From assembly GCA_937873315.1 (NCBI GenBank), contig CALMQX010000034.1:62001-126000 (forward strand): a stretch of DNA of 64,000 bases. The letters run 5' to 3'. Below are positions 36,022 through 45,138 of this stretch, piece after piece. Under the pieces are notes generated by a model. That model did no database searches. It worked only from the letters and a program-made list of their open reading frames with translations, and was not told the DNA's origin. Position 1 is the stretch's first letter, and the number at the start of each line of letters is the position of its first letter. This DNA comes from an uncultured Nostocoides sp. (GTDB lineage: Bacteria; Actinomycetota; Actinomycetes; Actinomycetales; Dermatophilaceae). Made by a program: the position numbers and the translations under genes.

Positions 36022-36933
36022 TCAGACGTCGGCGTTTGCCCGAGCGAAAGGCACATCGGAGAAGACGTCGATGGCGCCACCTCCGGGGCCTACCACGACG
36101 GGCGTGTTGTCAATGAGCCGCGTCGTGCCCACCCGGGCAGCGACCGCCAGGAGGGCCTCGCCGCGATACCACTCGGGGACATCGGCCAAGGTATGCGGGT
36201 GCACCAGGACGAGGTAATCCACGAGGGCAAGCGGCTCCTCGACCAGCACCTCGCGGGCAGCCCGCCGGATGGCCGACGGCCCGAAGGGAGCAGCCCCGGC
36301 CCCGGCTCGCAGCGCGGCCGATAGGCACAGGGCCACCTCGCGGTCGGATTCGGTGAGGTACATATTGCGGCTACTCATGGCCAGCCCATCGGACTCACGC
36401 ACCGTGGGCACGGAGACCACATCCACCGGGAAATCCAGGTCCTTGACCATCCGCCGAATCAGCAACAACTGCTGGGCGTCCTTTTGGCCGAAGTATGCCG
36501 ACCGCGCGGCGGTCAAATGCAAGAGCTTGCCCACGACGGTCAGCACACCATCGAAATGCCCGTGCCGGGACTTGCCTTCGAGCACCTCACCCAGCGGACC
36601 GCTCGCCACTCGCACGCCGGGATCGCCATCGGGGTACACCACGTCCGGCGTCGGCGCAAAGACCACGTCCACACCGGCGGTCGTGCAGATCTCCATGTCC
36701 GCATCGAAGGTGCGTGGGTAGCGCGAGAGATCTTCCTTGGGGCCGAACTGCAGCGGGTTCAAGAAGATCGTCACGATGACATGATCGTGACGCTCTCGCG
36801 CCGCGCGGATCAGGGTGGCGTGCCCATCATGCAGGGCACCCATGGTCATCACGACCGCGACATCGCGGCTGGAGAGGGCCTCCCGCGCAGCCTTCAACTC
36901 GCTGCGGGTGTGGGCGACGACAGGCGTGGTCAT
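36022..36933 (-). CDS. panC: PanC, pantothenate synthetase
   Basis: 303 residues; condenses pantoate and beta-alanine with ATP. MTMGALHDGHATLIRAA carries the HIGH-like motif, FLNPLQFGPKEDLSRYPRT, GKSRHGHFDGVLTVVGKLL, YFGQKDAQQL and AMSSRNMYLT are canonical. Its ATG overlaps the DUF2520 stop by 4 bp, and nadB starts 15 bp downstream. panD, often next in line in actinobacteria, is missing here. Confidence 0.95.
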   Translation of the reverse strand: MTTPVVAHTRSELKAAREALSSRDVAVVMTMGALHDGHATLIRAARERHDHVIVTIFLNPLQFGPKEDLSRYPRTFDADMEICTTAGVDVVFAPTPDVVYPDGDPGVRVASGPLGEVLEGKSRHGHFDGVLTVVGKLLHLTAARSAYFGQKDAQQLLLIRRMVKDLDFPVDVVSVPTVRESDGLAMSSRNMYLTESDREVALCLSAALRAGAGAAPFGPSAIRRAAREVLVEEPLALVDYLVLVHPHTLADVPEWYRGEALLAVAARVGTTRLIDNTPVVVGPGGGAIDVFSDVPFARANADV

Positions 36934-37829
36934 GCGCGTGGCTCCTGGTCGGCGAGGGTGTGGAGGAGGGGTTCGGCAGCAGCGGCGCTCAGCCGACCAT
37001 CATCGAGAGCCCGCAGCGCGGTGGCTCGGGCCATGGCGAGATAGGTCCTCCGGATATCGGGCGCGAGCCGGTCGAGTTCGCGCAGGTGGGACTCCACCGT
37101 ACCCACGTCGCCGCGAGCGACGGGACCGGTGAGGGCAGAGTCACCGAGCCGCAGCGCGTTGTCCAGAGCCGCTCGGGTGAGCGGCCCAAGGACCCGATCC
37201 GGGGTCTGCGTGCCGGTCGCGCGATTCAGGATCTCTCGAGCCTCCGCGATCAGAGTGACCAAGTGATTAGCCGCGTGGGCGAGAGCACAGTGGTATGCCG
37301 CCCGCTCACCCTCGGCGACCCACACGACCTCACCACCCATGTCCATGACGAGCGCCTCGGCGATCGGGCGGAGCTCGTCGGCGCAGGTGGATCCGAAGAC
37401 ACAGTCGCGGAGCCGGTCGAGGTCCATCGAGGTGCCGGTAAAGGTCATCGCCGGATGCAGCGCCAACGGCAGGGCGTGCTGGGCCCGGGCCGGCTCAAGG
37501 ACCCCGGTTCCACTGCGCCCGCTGGTGTGCACGACAATCTGCCCGGCCTGCCACCCACAGGTCCGCGCGATCCCCTCGACCATCGCCGCAAGGGCGTCAT
37601 CGGGCACCGCGAGGAGGATGAGGTCAGCGGCCTGGACGAGGTCCTGGGCCGCCATGATCGGGACACCCGGCAGCAACGACGCCGCGCGCTCCAGGGATGC
37701 TGAGCTCACGGCATACGCGCCCATGATCTGGTGGCCGGCCGCGCCCAAGGCCGCGCCCAAGACTGCGCCCACGCGGCCAGCGCCGATGACGCCGACCCGC
37801 AGCCGGGCGGGGTGTGCCTGATCCACCAC
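36930..37829 (-). CDS. Rossmann-like and DUF2520 domain protein
   Basis: 299 residues. [29 protein letters not shown] is an NADP-type Rossmann fold; [19 protein letters not shown] and HPAMTFTG follow, and a C-terminal 6PGDH-like helical domain (DUF2520) contains [21 protein letters not shown]. Genes of this type often head panC operons, and a ketopantoate-reductase-like role has been supposed; that is inference. The GTG at 37829 follows TAGCGT by 8 bases and is preferred to readings that overlap the divergent NuoD-like gene. Confidence 0.82.
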   Translation of the reverse strand: MVDQAHPARLRVGVIGAGRVGAVLGAALGAAGHQIMGAYAVSSASLERAASLLPGVPIMAAQDLVQAADLILLAVPDDALAAMVEGIARTCGWQAGQIVVHTSGRSGTGVLEPARAQHALPLALHPAMTFTGTSMDLDRLRDCVFGSTCADELRPIAEALVMDMGGEVVWVAEGERAAYHCALAHAANHLVTLIAEAREILNRATGTQTPDRVLGPLTRAALDNALRLGDSALTGPVARGDVGTVESHLRELDRLAPDIRRTYLAMARATALRALDDGRLSAAAAEPLLHTLADQEPRA

Positions 37830-37872
37830 GAGCGGTAACGCTACCCGTATGCCGCCACGCCCGCTGGTGCGG

Positions 37873-37878
37873 CAGACT
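37873..37878 (+). promoter_or_regulatory. Probable -10 box of the NuoD-like gene
   Basis: CAGACT ends 6 bases before GTG 37885, the same spacing seen for menE, which suggests a leaderless mRNA and fixes the start. Confidence 0.45.
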
Positions 37879-37884
37879 GGCGGG

Positions 37885-39063
37885 GTGACCGTGACGCCAC
37901 CCCCCTCCACGACAACGCGAGACGTTGGGGTGGGCGTCGGCGGCTTGGCGACCTCGGACATGGTGCTGAACATCGGTCCCCAGCACCCTGCCACCCATGG
38001 CGTGCTCCGGCTCAAGATCGTGCTCGATGGCGAGCGCATCGTCAGCGCGGACCCGGTGATCGGCTATATGCACCGCGGCGTGGACAAACTCTTCGAGGTC
38101 CGCGACTACCGGCAGATCATCGCGCTGACCAATCGCCATGACTGGCTGGCGGCCTTCGGCAATGAGCTGGGCATCGTCTTGGCGGTCGAGTCCATGCTCG
38201 GCATGGAGGTGCCTGAGCGGGCGGTTTGGCTGCGCACGCTCCTGGCCGAGCTCAACCGCGTGCTCTCGCACCTGATGTTCCTCGGGTCCTACCCGCTCGA
38301 ACTGGGCGCGATTACCCCGGTCTTCTATGCCTTCCGCGAGCGCGAAGAGATCCAAGCGGTCATGGAGGAGGCCACCGGCGGTCGAATGCACTACATGTTC
38401 AACCGGGTCGGCGGCCTGCGGGAGGATGTGCCGGCAGGCTGGACCGGCCGGGTTCGCGAGGCCTTGACCGCCGTTCGTCGACGCCTGCCCGATCTGTTCT
38501 CCCTCGTCTCCGGCAATGACATCGTGATCGCGCGCACTCGCGGCGTTGGCGTCCTGGATGCCGCCACCTGTGCGGCATATGGCGTCACCGGACCCATTGC
38601 CCGCGCGAGTGGGCTAGACCTGGACCTTCGGCGCGATCAGCCCTACCTCGCGTATGCCGAGTTGTTCGCCCCTGGTGGCCCTGGGCGGGTCGTGACCCGG
38701 AGCGCCGGGGACTGCATGGCGCGCTTGGAGGTCCTGCTGGAGCAGTTGGAGGTCTCGCTCGATCTCGCGCAGGCCTGCCTCGATCGGCTGGAGACCCTGC
38801 CGGCCGGGCCGGTGAACCAGCGCTTGCCCAAGGTGCTCAAGGTGCCCGAAGGCGAGCACTATGCCGTCACCGAGAATCCGCTGGGCTTCAACGGATACCT
38901 CGTGGTCTCGCGCGGGGAGAAGACCCCGTGGCGCTGCAAGCTGCGCTCAGCGTCATTCTCCAATGTCCAGGTACTCAGTGAGATGCTGCCGGGACATCTG
39001 GTCTCGGACATGGTGGCGATCCTGGGGTCGATGTTCTTCGTCGTGGGCGACGTCGACAAGTGA
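37885..39063 (+). CDS. Orphan NuoD-like protein (NADH-quinone oxidoreductase subunit D paralogue)
   Basis: 392 residues homologous over full length to the complex I 49-kDa/NuoD subunit: [70 protein letters not shown] and the C-terminal [31 protein letters not shown]. No other nuo gene is adjacent. Aligned without gaps to known quinone-site residues, His38 is kept, but the catalytic Tyr is Trp87 and the paired Asp is Glu139. It is probably a conserved actinobacterial second NuoD with an altered or lost quinone reaction. Confidence 0.87.
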   Translation: MTVTPPPSTTTRDVGVGVGGLATSDMVLNIGPQHPATHGVLRLKIVLDGERIVSADPVIGYMHRGVDKLFEVRDYRQIIALTNRHDWLAAFGNELGIVLAVESMLGMEVPERAVWLRTLLAELNRVLSHLMFLGSYPLELGAITPVFYAFREREEIQAVMEEATGGRMHYMFNRVGGLREDVPAGWTGRVREALTAVRRRLPDLFSLVSGNDIVIARTRGVGVLDAATCAAYGVTGPIARASGLDLDLRRDQPYLAYAELFAPGGPGRVVTRSAGDCMARLEVLLEQLEVSLDLAQACLDRLETLPAGPVNQRLPKVLKVPEGEHYAVTENPLGFNGYLVVSRGEKTPWRCKLRSASFSNVQVLSEMLPGHLVSDMVAILGSMFFVVGDVDK

Positions 39064-39090
39064 GCATGCGCTCGAGCTAAACCACTCGCC

Positions 39091-39149
39091 TCGAGTGTCG
39101 GGTAGTGGTCCCTCTGGCCCACTGAGAACAGCCACAACCCGACACTCGA
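39091..39149. repeat. 59-bp palindromic repeat, copy 1
   Basis: Arms TCGAGTGTCGGGT (39091-39103) and ACCCGACACTCGA (39137-39149), with GTGG/CCAC extending the stem after one mismatch. It lies between the convergent ends of the NuoD-like and DUF559 genes and directly touches the DUF559 stop codon. It is 53 of 59 bases identical to, and in the same orientation as, copy 2. Confidence 0.85.
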
Positions 39150-39150
39150 C

Positions 39151-40071
39151 TCACCACCGCAGCCCCAAAGCGACCCGGAGACGGGCCAGTAGTTGCGCCC
39201 GGCGAAACTCCTGGAAGACGTCCTCGGCGAAGAACTCGACATACCTCCAGCCCTCATCCGTCGCGAGATACCGCCGATGCACGTCATCGCTCAACCGGCG
39301 GCGATCGGCGTGATGCACGCCCTGGTATTCCGCGATCACCCGCTGTTCACGCCATACGAAATCGCCTCTGAGCATCCACCCGCCCGCCTCGAAACTCACC
39401 TCGGCGTTCAGTTCTGGCTCCGGGAGGCCACCCCAGTGAAACACCAGGCGAGCACGGCTCTCCATGGCCGAGGCAGATCCGGCTCGAGCGAGGTCATGCG
39501 CGGCCAAGAGCATCCGTTTGCCTCGCGGACGAACCCGGGAGGTCAACGTCTCGAGAAGATCGGCCCTGAGCTCATCCGCCCGCGCCCCAGGCGGCCCCAG
39601 GATCGCATCCGCGAGCACGACGAGATCGTCCACCGAGCACCGAGCCCGCCCGAACGCACCGACATCGCACCAGGTATCGGCCAGCGAGGTCAGCGCCAAG
39701 CCACCGTGCTGGACAACTCGGCGGCTCTCCGCCCCTCGATGCGCCTGACAACCCGCTCGCTCCACTGCGCCGTGTCTCGTATGGCCGATGACATGCAGCA
39801 GCGTGTGGTCCTCAAGACGCCGAGGCAGTGGCAGGCCCCAGAGGGCCGCTGCAGTGGAGTGCGAAAACGCAACGTGGTCGGGCAAAGCGAGCGCGAATGC
39901 CGCGGCCCGCTCATGGAGGGCGGTTGGCGGGTTCGCGGCATACACAGACCTGGTGGGTCGACCCAGATCTGAGGATCGAAGCCGACCACGCGAGATCCCC
40001 TGGTCCGCAGCCGCGCGCACCGTGAATGGTCCTGACGCCAGGTCATCGGGGAGACTCGCAGGTCGTCGCAC
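39151..40071 (-). CDS. DUF559 (Vsr-like PD-(D/E)XK) endonuclease-domain protein
   Basis: 306 residues. The N-terminal ~90 residues look like a winged-helix domain of the AbiEi-antitoxin type (DQGISRGRLRSSDLGRPTRSVYA, then HVAFSHSTAAALWGLPLP). The C-terminal 200-300 region is a DUF559 nuclease fold: SAMESRARLV (Glu204), RGDFVWREQRVIAEYQGVHH (Asp237, Glu248, Gln250), then DDVHRRYLATDEGWRYVEF. DNA cleavage is likely but unproven. The start is GTG 40071. It interrupts a gene order otherwise familiar in actinobacteria and is bracketed by two near-identical repeats, so it is probably acquired. Confidence 0.8.
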   Translation of the reverse strand: MRRPASLPDDLASGPFTVRAAADQGISRGRLRSSDLGRPTRSVYAANPPTALHERAAAFALALPDHVAFSHSTAAALWGLPLPRRLEDHTLLHVIGHTRHGAVERAGCQAHRGAESRRVVQHGGLALTSLADTWCDVGAFGRARCSVDDLVVLADAILGPPGARADELRADLLETLTSRVRPRGKRMLLAAHDLARAGSASAMESRARLVFHWGGLPEPELNAEVSFEAGGWMLRGDFVWREQRVIAEYQGVHHADRRRLSDDVHRRYLATDEGWRYVEFFAEDVFQEFRRAQLLARLRVALGLRW

Positions 40072-40127
40072 GCGGCCAATGATCCGTGCGATGGCGAAAG
40101 AGCGGGATTTCTATCCCCAGCGGCTCT

Positions 40128-40186
40128 TCGAGTGTCGGGTAATGGTCCCTCTGGGGCCCTGAGAGGAGCCACAACCCGACACTCGA
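40128..40186. repeat. 59-bp palindromic repeat, copy 2
   Basis: Same arms as copy 1 (TCGAGTGTCGGGT 40128-40140; ACCCGACACTCGA 40174-40186), same orientation. It lies between the DUF559 start and the end of the folate operon (DUF3180 stop at 40203). Differences from copy 1 are confined to the loop. Confidence 0.85.
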
Positions 40187-40202
40187 CTCCGTGTCCGAGG
40201 TC

Positions 40203-40673
40203 TCAGGCGGCCGGGTCTTCAGGTGGCGGTGGGACTCGGCACCATGATTGCGCCACCAAACCCGCGGCGACCAGCACCAGCGCCACCAGCACTTGGAGGC
40301 CGAGCCACCACGCGCGCTCGTGGTTCGCGATCAGCTCCAGGTCCGAGAGAACGACGAGGAGTTGCCCGAGGTACCACCCCGTCACCGCAGCGCCAGTCAG
40401 GGCGGAAGCTTGCGCCAACACTACGGCGCGGGCGGCCCGAAGAGCCTGCTCTGTGGTCGCGGAGGAGGCCGAGCCTCGCAGGTGCTGGCGTACCGGTCGA
40501 GCAAACCAGAGCACCAGGGCGGCCATCACCAGCAAGAGCATCCCGGCCAGCCACGAGGGCGAGGCCACCAGTTGACCTGAGCGCACCACGAAGAGCCAGA
40601 TGGCGCCGGATATCACCGTGGCGACGAGGCCAATGACCACCAATCGCGGCCAGCGAATCTCTCTGGGGTTCAC
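40203..40673 (-). CDS. DUF3180 membrane protein
   Basis: 156 residues with four membrane helices (LVVIGLVATVISGAIWLFVV, WLAGMLLLVMAALVLWF, ALTGAAVTGWYLGQLLVVL, LGLQVLVALVLVAAGLVAQ), ending in a WCRVPPPPEDP tail. This matches the actinobacterial DUF3180 family that usually follows folK. Function unknown. The GTG start overlaps the folBK stop by 4 bp. Confidence 0.85.
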   Translation of the reverse strand: MNPREIRWPRLVVIGLVATVISGAIWLFVVRSGQLVASPSWLAGMLLLVMAALVLWFARPVRQHLRGSASSATTEQALRAARAVVLAQASALTGAAVTGWYLGQLLVVLSDLELIANHERAWWLGLQVLVALVLVAAGLVAQSWCRVPPPPEDPAA

Positions 40674-41512
40674 AGCAATTCACCCTTGGCAAGCTCGGCA
40701 ACCGGAATGACAGCGTTCCCCACACGAGCCGATCCGGCAGGGTCGGCCTCGAGCCAGGGCCGCACCACGAATCCGCGCTCATGGGCTCGCGGGTGCGGCA
40801 ACAGCAGCGCCGGACCCGGGCTCAGCCACTCGGAGTCCGTTCCTGGGATGCCCCACTGGATCAGGTCCAGGTCGAGGGTCCGCGGCCCCCAACGAACCGC
40901 ACGCACCCGACCGGCCTCGGCCTCAATCTCATGCAGGGCGCGCAGCAAGCGCGGGGCGGACCAGCGAGTGCGCCCGACCACGACAGCATTGGCGTATGCC
41001 GGCTGCTCCGGTCCGCCGACGGGTTCGGTGTCAATCACGCTCGACGCCCGCACCTGGGTCAGCAGGCCGGTGAGGCGGTCGATAGCGGACGTGACTGCGG
41101 CGGCGGGATTGTCCAGATTGGCCCCCACGGCGATGACCACCGGCACCGGTGCACGCCGCCTCATCACGGTGACCGTCACATCGCCGAAGGGCACGCCCAC
41201 CGGCGCCTGCGGCTTGTGGACGGTCACTCGGACCTCATCGACCAAACGATGCTGGCCGAGCACATCGGCCGCAATCCGCTCGGCCAGGGCCTCGATCAGA
41301 TCCAGCGGCTGGCCTTCGATGTGCGCCAGCGCCAAGGCGCCGATCTCGCCGTAGTTCACCGTGTCCCCCAGGGCATCGCTCGCCCCGGCCCAGGACAGGT
41401 CGGCCTCGAGTTCGACGTCGACGACGAACTCCTGGCCGTCACGCCGCTCGTGCTCGAAGACACCGTGGAAGCCGCGCCCGCGCACGCCAGCCAGCCGGAT
41501 GAGATCAGCCAT
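40670..41512 (-). CDS. Fused dihydroneopterin aldolase / HPPK (FolB-FolK)
   Basis: 280 residues joining two folate enzymes. Residues 1-118 are FolB (IRLAGVRGRGFHGVFEHERRDGQEF; YGEIGALALAHIEGQPLDLIEALAERIA; VRVTVHKPQAPV). Residues 122-280 are FolK (VVIAVGANLDNPAAAV; VGGPEQPAYANAVV; RWGPRTLDLDLIQWG; LPHPRAHERGFVVRPW). The fusion makes two consecutive steps of pterin synthesis on one chain and is seen in some Micrococcales. ATG 41512 overlaps the folP end by 8 bp. Confidence 0.93.
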   Translation of the reverse strand: MADLIRLAGVRGRGFHGVFEHERRDGQEFVVDVELEADLSWAGASDALGDTVNYGEIGALALAHIEGQPLDLIEALAERIAADVLGQHRLVDEVRVTVHKPQAPVGVPFGDVTVTVMRRRAPVPVVIAVGANLDNPAAAVTSAIDRLTGLLTQVRASSVIDTEPVGGPEQPAYANAVVVGRTRWSAPRLLRALHEIEAEAGRVRAVRWGPRTLDLDLIQWGIPGTDSEWLSPGPALLLPHPRAHERGFVVRPWLEADPAGSARVGNAVIPVAELAKGELL

Positions 41513-42326
41513 CGCTACCCCGCAGGGCGTCCCTAACATCGAAGGCGTCGACCGTCGAGCGCACATCATGAACCCGCACAGCCCAGGCGCCATGATCCGC
41601 GGCATACGCGCTCGTCATCGCCGTGGCCGTATCCCGGTCCAAGGCGGGGCGCTCCGAGTCCGGCCCCCGCCCGACCAGACCCAAGAACTTCTTGCGGGAA
41701 GTCCCCACCAGGACGCGGTGCCCCATCGCGGCCACGACGTCCAAGCCCCGCAGCAACTCCCAGTTGTGCTGCGCGAGTTTGGCGAAGCCGAATCCCGGAT
41801 CCAGCACGATCCGATCCGGATCGACGCCCACCTCCGCCAGGGCCTCCACGCGGGCGGTGAGCTCGCGGCATACGTCCGCCACCACATCGTCATAGACCGC
41901 ACGGGATTGCATGTCCACCGAGTGTCCGCGCCAGTGCATGGCGATGTAATCCACCCCGGCCTCAGCAACCACGCGGCCCATGTCGGGGTCCGCTGCACCA
42001 CCGCTGACGTCATTGACGATGGTGGCACCCGCATCGAGCGCCGCCGCGGCCACCCGCGCTCGCATGGTGTCGATGGAGACCGGCACCCCCACATCCACGA
42101 TGCCGCGAATGACCGGGATCACCCGGCGCCACTCCTCGTCCTCGGCCGGGCGCACCGCGCCCGGTCGGGTGGACTCGCCGCCGATATCGAGAATGGCCGC
42201 GCCATCGGCGACCAGCTGCTCCGCGTGGGCGATCGCCGCGCTCGTCGAGAACCACGCTCCGCCGTCACTGAAGGAATCGGGCGTCACGTTAACGACGCCC
42301 ATGATGAGCGGGCGGGCCAGCGCCAC
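41505..42326 (-). CDS. folP: FolP, dihydropteroate synthase
   Basis: 273-residue TIM-barrel enzyme joining pterin and p-aminobenzoate; the sulfonamide target. MGVVNVTPDSFSDGG, DIGGESTRPGA, SIDTMRARVAAAALDAGATIVNDVSGG, MHWRGHS, VLDPGFGFAKLAQHNWELL, VGTSRKKFLG and RVHDVRSTVDAFDV are all present. The GTG start is 2 bp after the folE stop. Confidence 0.95.
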   Translation of the reverse strand: MALARPLIMGVVNVTPDSFSDGGAWFSTSAAIAHAEQLVADGAAILDIGGESTRPGAVRPAEDEEWRRVIPVIRGIVDVGVPVSIDTMRARVAAAALDAGATIVNDVSGGAADPDMGRVVAEAGVDYIAMHWRGHSVDMQSRAVYDDVVADVCRELTARVEALAEVGVDPDRIVLDPGFGFAKLAQHNWELLRGLDVVAAMGHRVLVGTSRKKFLGLVGRGPDSERPALDRDTATAMTSAYAADHGAWAVRVHDVRSTVDAFDVRDALRGSDG

Positions 42327-42328
42327 GG

Positions 42329-42928
42329 TCAGCTCTTGCCGCCGAGCAGCAAGGACATCGCCTCGGCTCGCGTGGCCGCATCACGCAACTGGCCACGAAC
42401 GGCCGAGGTGATCGTGCGGGCGCCGGGCTTGCGTACGCCGCGCATGGTCATGCACAGGTGCTCGGCCTCGACCACCACGATGACCCCTTGAGCGTTCAGA
42501 TGGTCGACCAGGGCGTCGGCGATCTGCGTGGTGATGCGCTCCTGGACCTGAGGGCGGCGCGCAAACACCTCGACAAGCCGAGCCAGCTTGGAGAGCCCGG
42601 TCACTCGCCCGTCGGTGCCGGGGATATACCCGACATGTGCAATCCCATGGAATGGCAATAGGTGATGCTCACAGGTCGAGTACAGCGGGATGTCCCGCAC
42701 AATGATGAGCTCTTCGTGGTCGATAGGGAAGGTCGTCGCCAAGACCTCTGCGGGATCCTGGCGCAGCCCGGCAAAGAGTTCGGAATACGACCGCGCGACG
42801 CGGGCAGGGGTCTCCTGCAGACCCTCGCGGTCCGGGTCCTCGCCGATGGCGATCAGCAACTCCCGAACCGCGGCCTCGGCCCGCGCCGCGTCGATCGGTG
42901 GATGGGTCCCGTCCGCGGACTCAGGCAT
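42329..42928 (-). CDS. folE: FolE, GTP cyclohydrolase I
   Basis: 199 residues; first step of tetrahydrofolate synthesis from GTP. The zinc ligands are in [22 protein letters not shown] (Cys, His) and [17 protein letters not shown] (Cys). [18 protein letters not shown] and [23 protein letters not shown] are canonical. Its start overlaps the ftsH end by 8 bp. Confidence 0.96.
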   Translation of the reverse strand: MPESADGTHPPIDAARAEAAVRELLIAIGEDPDREGLQETPARVARSYSELFAGLRQDPAEVLATTFPIDHEELIIVRDIPLYSTCEHHLLPFHGIAHVGYIPGTDGRVTGLSKLARLVEVFARRPQVQERITTQIADALVDHLNAQGVIVVVEAEHLCMTMRGVRKPGARTITSAVRGQLRDAATRAEAMSLLLGGKS

Positions 42929-44984
42929 CGGGATTGAGCCGATCGGTCTCGGGCCCCTCGATCACCTTGACGGCGGGGCTGTCGACCTGCACTCCGGTGG
43001 CGCCCGCCTGAGCCGCGTGGTCAATCGCTTGCTGCATCGACTCCTGCTGCTCCAGCGCGGCCTTCTCCGCCGGGGTGAGCACGGGCGGCTGGTCGGAGAG
43101 CAGACGGGACTCCGAGGACAACCAGGTTGGCCGCACCGGTCGCCGGCGGACATCCTTGAAGATCTCGGCAAGCTCGGCCTGCCCGAGGGTCTCCTTCTCC
43201 AGGAGCTCGAGCACGAGGTGGTCGAGGATGTCGCGGTTGTCATTGAGGACGTGCCAGGCCTCGTCGTGCGCCGACTCGATCAGCTTGCGGACCTCTTCGT
43301 CGACGACCCCGGCGATCTTCTCGGAGTAGTCGCGTTGGTGTCCGTAGTCGCGGCCCAGGAAGACCTCGCCCTGACTCTGGCCGAGCTTGATCGCGCCGAC
43401 GCGCTCGCTCATGCCGAACTCGGTGACCATCTTGCGGGCCATGGAGGTGGCCTTCTCGATGTCATTGGCCGCACCCGTGGTCGGGTCGTGGAAGATGATC
43501 TCCTCGGCGACTCGGCCACCGAGTGCGTAGGCCAGCTGGTCGAGGATCTCGTTGCGGGTGGTCGAGTACTTGTCGTCCACCGGCATGACCATCGTGTAGC
43601 CGAGGGCCCGCCCGCGCGGCAGGATTGTCACCTTGGTGACGGGGTCGGTGTGGTTGAGTCCGGCGGCGACCAGGGCGTGACCACCCTCGTGGTATGCCGT
43701 GATCTTGCGCTCCTTGGCGCTCATGATCCGGGTGCGCTTCTGCGGTCCGGCGATGACCCGGTCGATGGCCTCATCGAGTACGGAGTTGTCGATCAACTTC
43801 TTGTCCGAGCGCGCGGTGAGCAGGGCAGCCTCGTTGAGGACGTTGGCCAAGTCGGCACCGGTAAAGCCCGGCGTCCGCCGGGCCACGGCGAGCAGGTCCA
43901 CACCCGAGGCCATCGGCTTGCCCTGGGCGTGCACCTCGAGGATGCGGTGACGACCAATCATGTCGGGCGCCTCGACGGCGATTTGCCGGTCGAAGCGGCC
44001 GGGGCGGAGCAGTGCCGGGTCCAGGATGTCGGGGCGGTTGGTCGCGGCAATGAGAATGACATTGGTCTTGACGTCGAAGCCGTCCATCTCAACAAGCAAC
44101 TGGTTCAGGGTCTGCTCACGCTCGTCGTGACCGCCACCCAGCCCGGCGCCGCGGTGACGACCGACCGCGTCGATCTCGTCCACGAAGACGATGGCTGGCG
44201 CATTGGCCTTGGCCTGCTCGAAGAGGTCTCGCACGCGCGAGGCGCCCACGCCGACGAACATCTCGACGAAGTCCGACCCCGAGATCGAGTAGAAGGGCAC
44301 GCCTGCCTCACCAGCCACTGCGCGGGCCAGCAGGGTCTTGCCCGTTCCGGGGGGCCCGTAGAGGAGCACACCCTTGGGGATCTTTGCGCCGACGGCCAGG
44401 AACTTTGCCGGCTCGGCCAGGAACTCCTTGATTTCGTGGAGCTCCTCGACCGCCTCATCGGCGCCCGCGACGTCGGCAAAGGTGACCGATGGAGTGTCCT
44501 TGGTGGCCAACTTGGCTCGAGACTTGCCGAACTGCATGACCCGGTTCCCGCCGCCCTGAGCCTGGCTCATCATGAACCAGAAGAGACCCACGAGAAGCAA
44601 CACCGGGAAGAAGGAGATGAAGATCGTCCAGAAGGCGCTATCGCCTTCGATCTTGTCGTTATAGCCCGATGGAACGTTGGCCTTCAGCAGCGCCACGAGA
44701 CTCTCGGCGCGGGCATCGACGAACTCGGTGCGGACTTTGGTCGCGCCCGAGACGTTGGTCTTCTCATCGCTGAAGGACTGGCCCTCTTTGAGGTCCAGGG
44801 TGAGGACGTTGGCCGTCGTGAGGACTGCCTTGTCGACCTTTTTGTCTGCGATGAGTTGCTCAGCCTGGGAGGTGGTGACCGTCGTGTACCCGCCGGACCC
44901 ATCAAAAGTCCAGAAAGCCAGGAGAATCCCCAACACCGCGAGCACCCAGAACACCGGGGTGCGTACCATCCGCTTGAAGTCCAT
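42921..44984 (-). CDS. ftsH: FtsH, ATP-dependent zinc metalloprotease
   Basis: 687-residue membrane AAA+ protease that degrades damaged or regulatory membrane and cytoplasmic proteins. Helices at about 11-26 and 118-140 flank an extracytoplasmic domain. The AAA core has Walker A GPPGTGKT (210-217), pore loop MFVG (242-245), Walker B VFVDEI (266-271) and the second region of homology [20 protein letters not shown]. The protease zinc site is HEGGH (432-436). It heads the minus-strand folate operon. Confidence 0.97.
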   Translation of the reverse strand: MDFKRMVRTPVFWVLAVLGILLAFWTFDGSGGYTTVTTSQAEQLIADKKVDKAVLTTANVLTLDLKEGQSFSDEKTNVSGATKVRTEFVDARAESLVALLKANVPSGYNDKIEGDSAFWTIFISFFPVLLLVGLFWFMMSQAQGGGNRVMQFGKSRAKLATKDTPSVTFADVAGADEAVEELHEIKEFLAEPAKFLAVGAKIPKGVLLYGPPGTGKTLLARAVAGEAGVPFYSISGSDFVEMFVGVGASRVRDLFEQAKANAPAIVFVDEIDAVGRHRGAGLGGGHDEREQTLNQLLVEMDGFDVKTNVILIAATNRPDILDPALLRPGRFDRQIAVEAPDMIGRHRILEVHAQGKPMASGVDLLAVARRTPGFTGADLANVLNEAALLTARSDKKLIDNSVLDEAIDRVIAGPQKRTRIMSAKERKITAYHEGGHALVAAGLNHTDPVTKVTILPRGRALGYTMVMPVDDKYSTTRNEILDQLAYALGGRVAEEIIFHDPTTGAANDIEKATSMARKMVTEFGMSERVGAIKLGQSQGEVFLGRDYGHQRDYSEKIAGVVDEEVRKLIESAHDEAWHVLNDNRDILDHLVLELLEKETLGQAELAEIFKDVRRRPVRPTWLSSESRLLSDQPPVLTPAEKAALEQQESMQQAIDHAAQAGATGVQVDSPAVKVIEGPETDRLNPDA

Positions 44985-44996
44985 CGTTGTGCGTCA

Positions 44997-45014
44997 GGGG
45001 CGGTATGCCGCCCC
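44997..45014 (-). other. Small hairpin in the ftsH leader
   Basis: GGGGCGG (44997-45003) and CCGCCCC (45008-45014) form a 7-bp stem just upstream of the ftsH ATG; the octamer GTATGCCG lies across its loop. A TAGCGT box lies about 80 bp further upstream. It might affect ftsH translation; weak evidence. Confidence 0.35.
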
Positions 45015-45138
45015 GTCCTCCTCATCGCTCACCGGGGTCCGGCCGAGGGCGCGACCGGGAGTTGCGCAGCAGAATGCCGCGTAAACGTACACGCTACCGA
45101 ACGCCGGGCAGACCCCTCGATGTTCCGCTTTCACGAGG

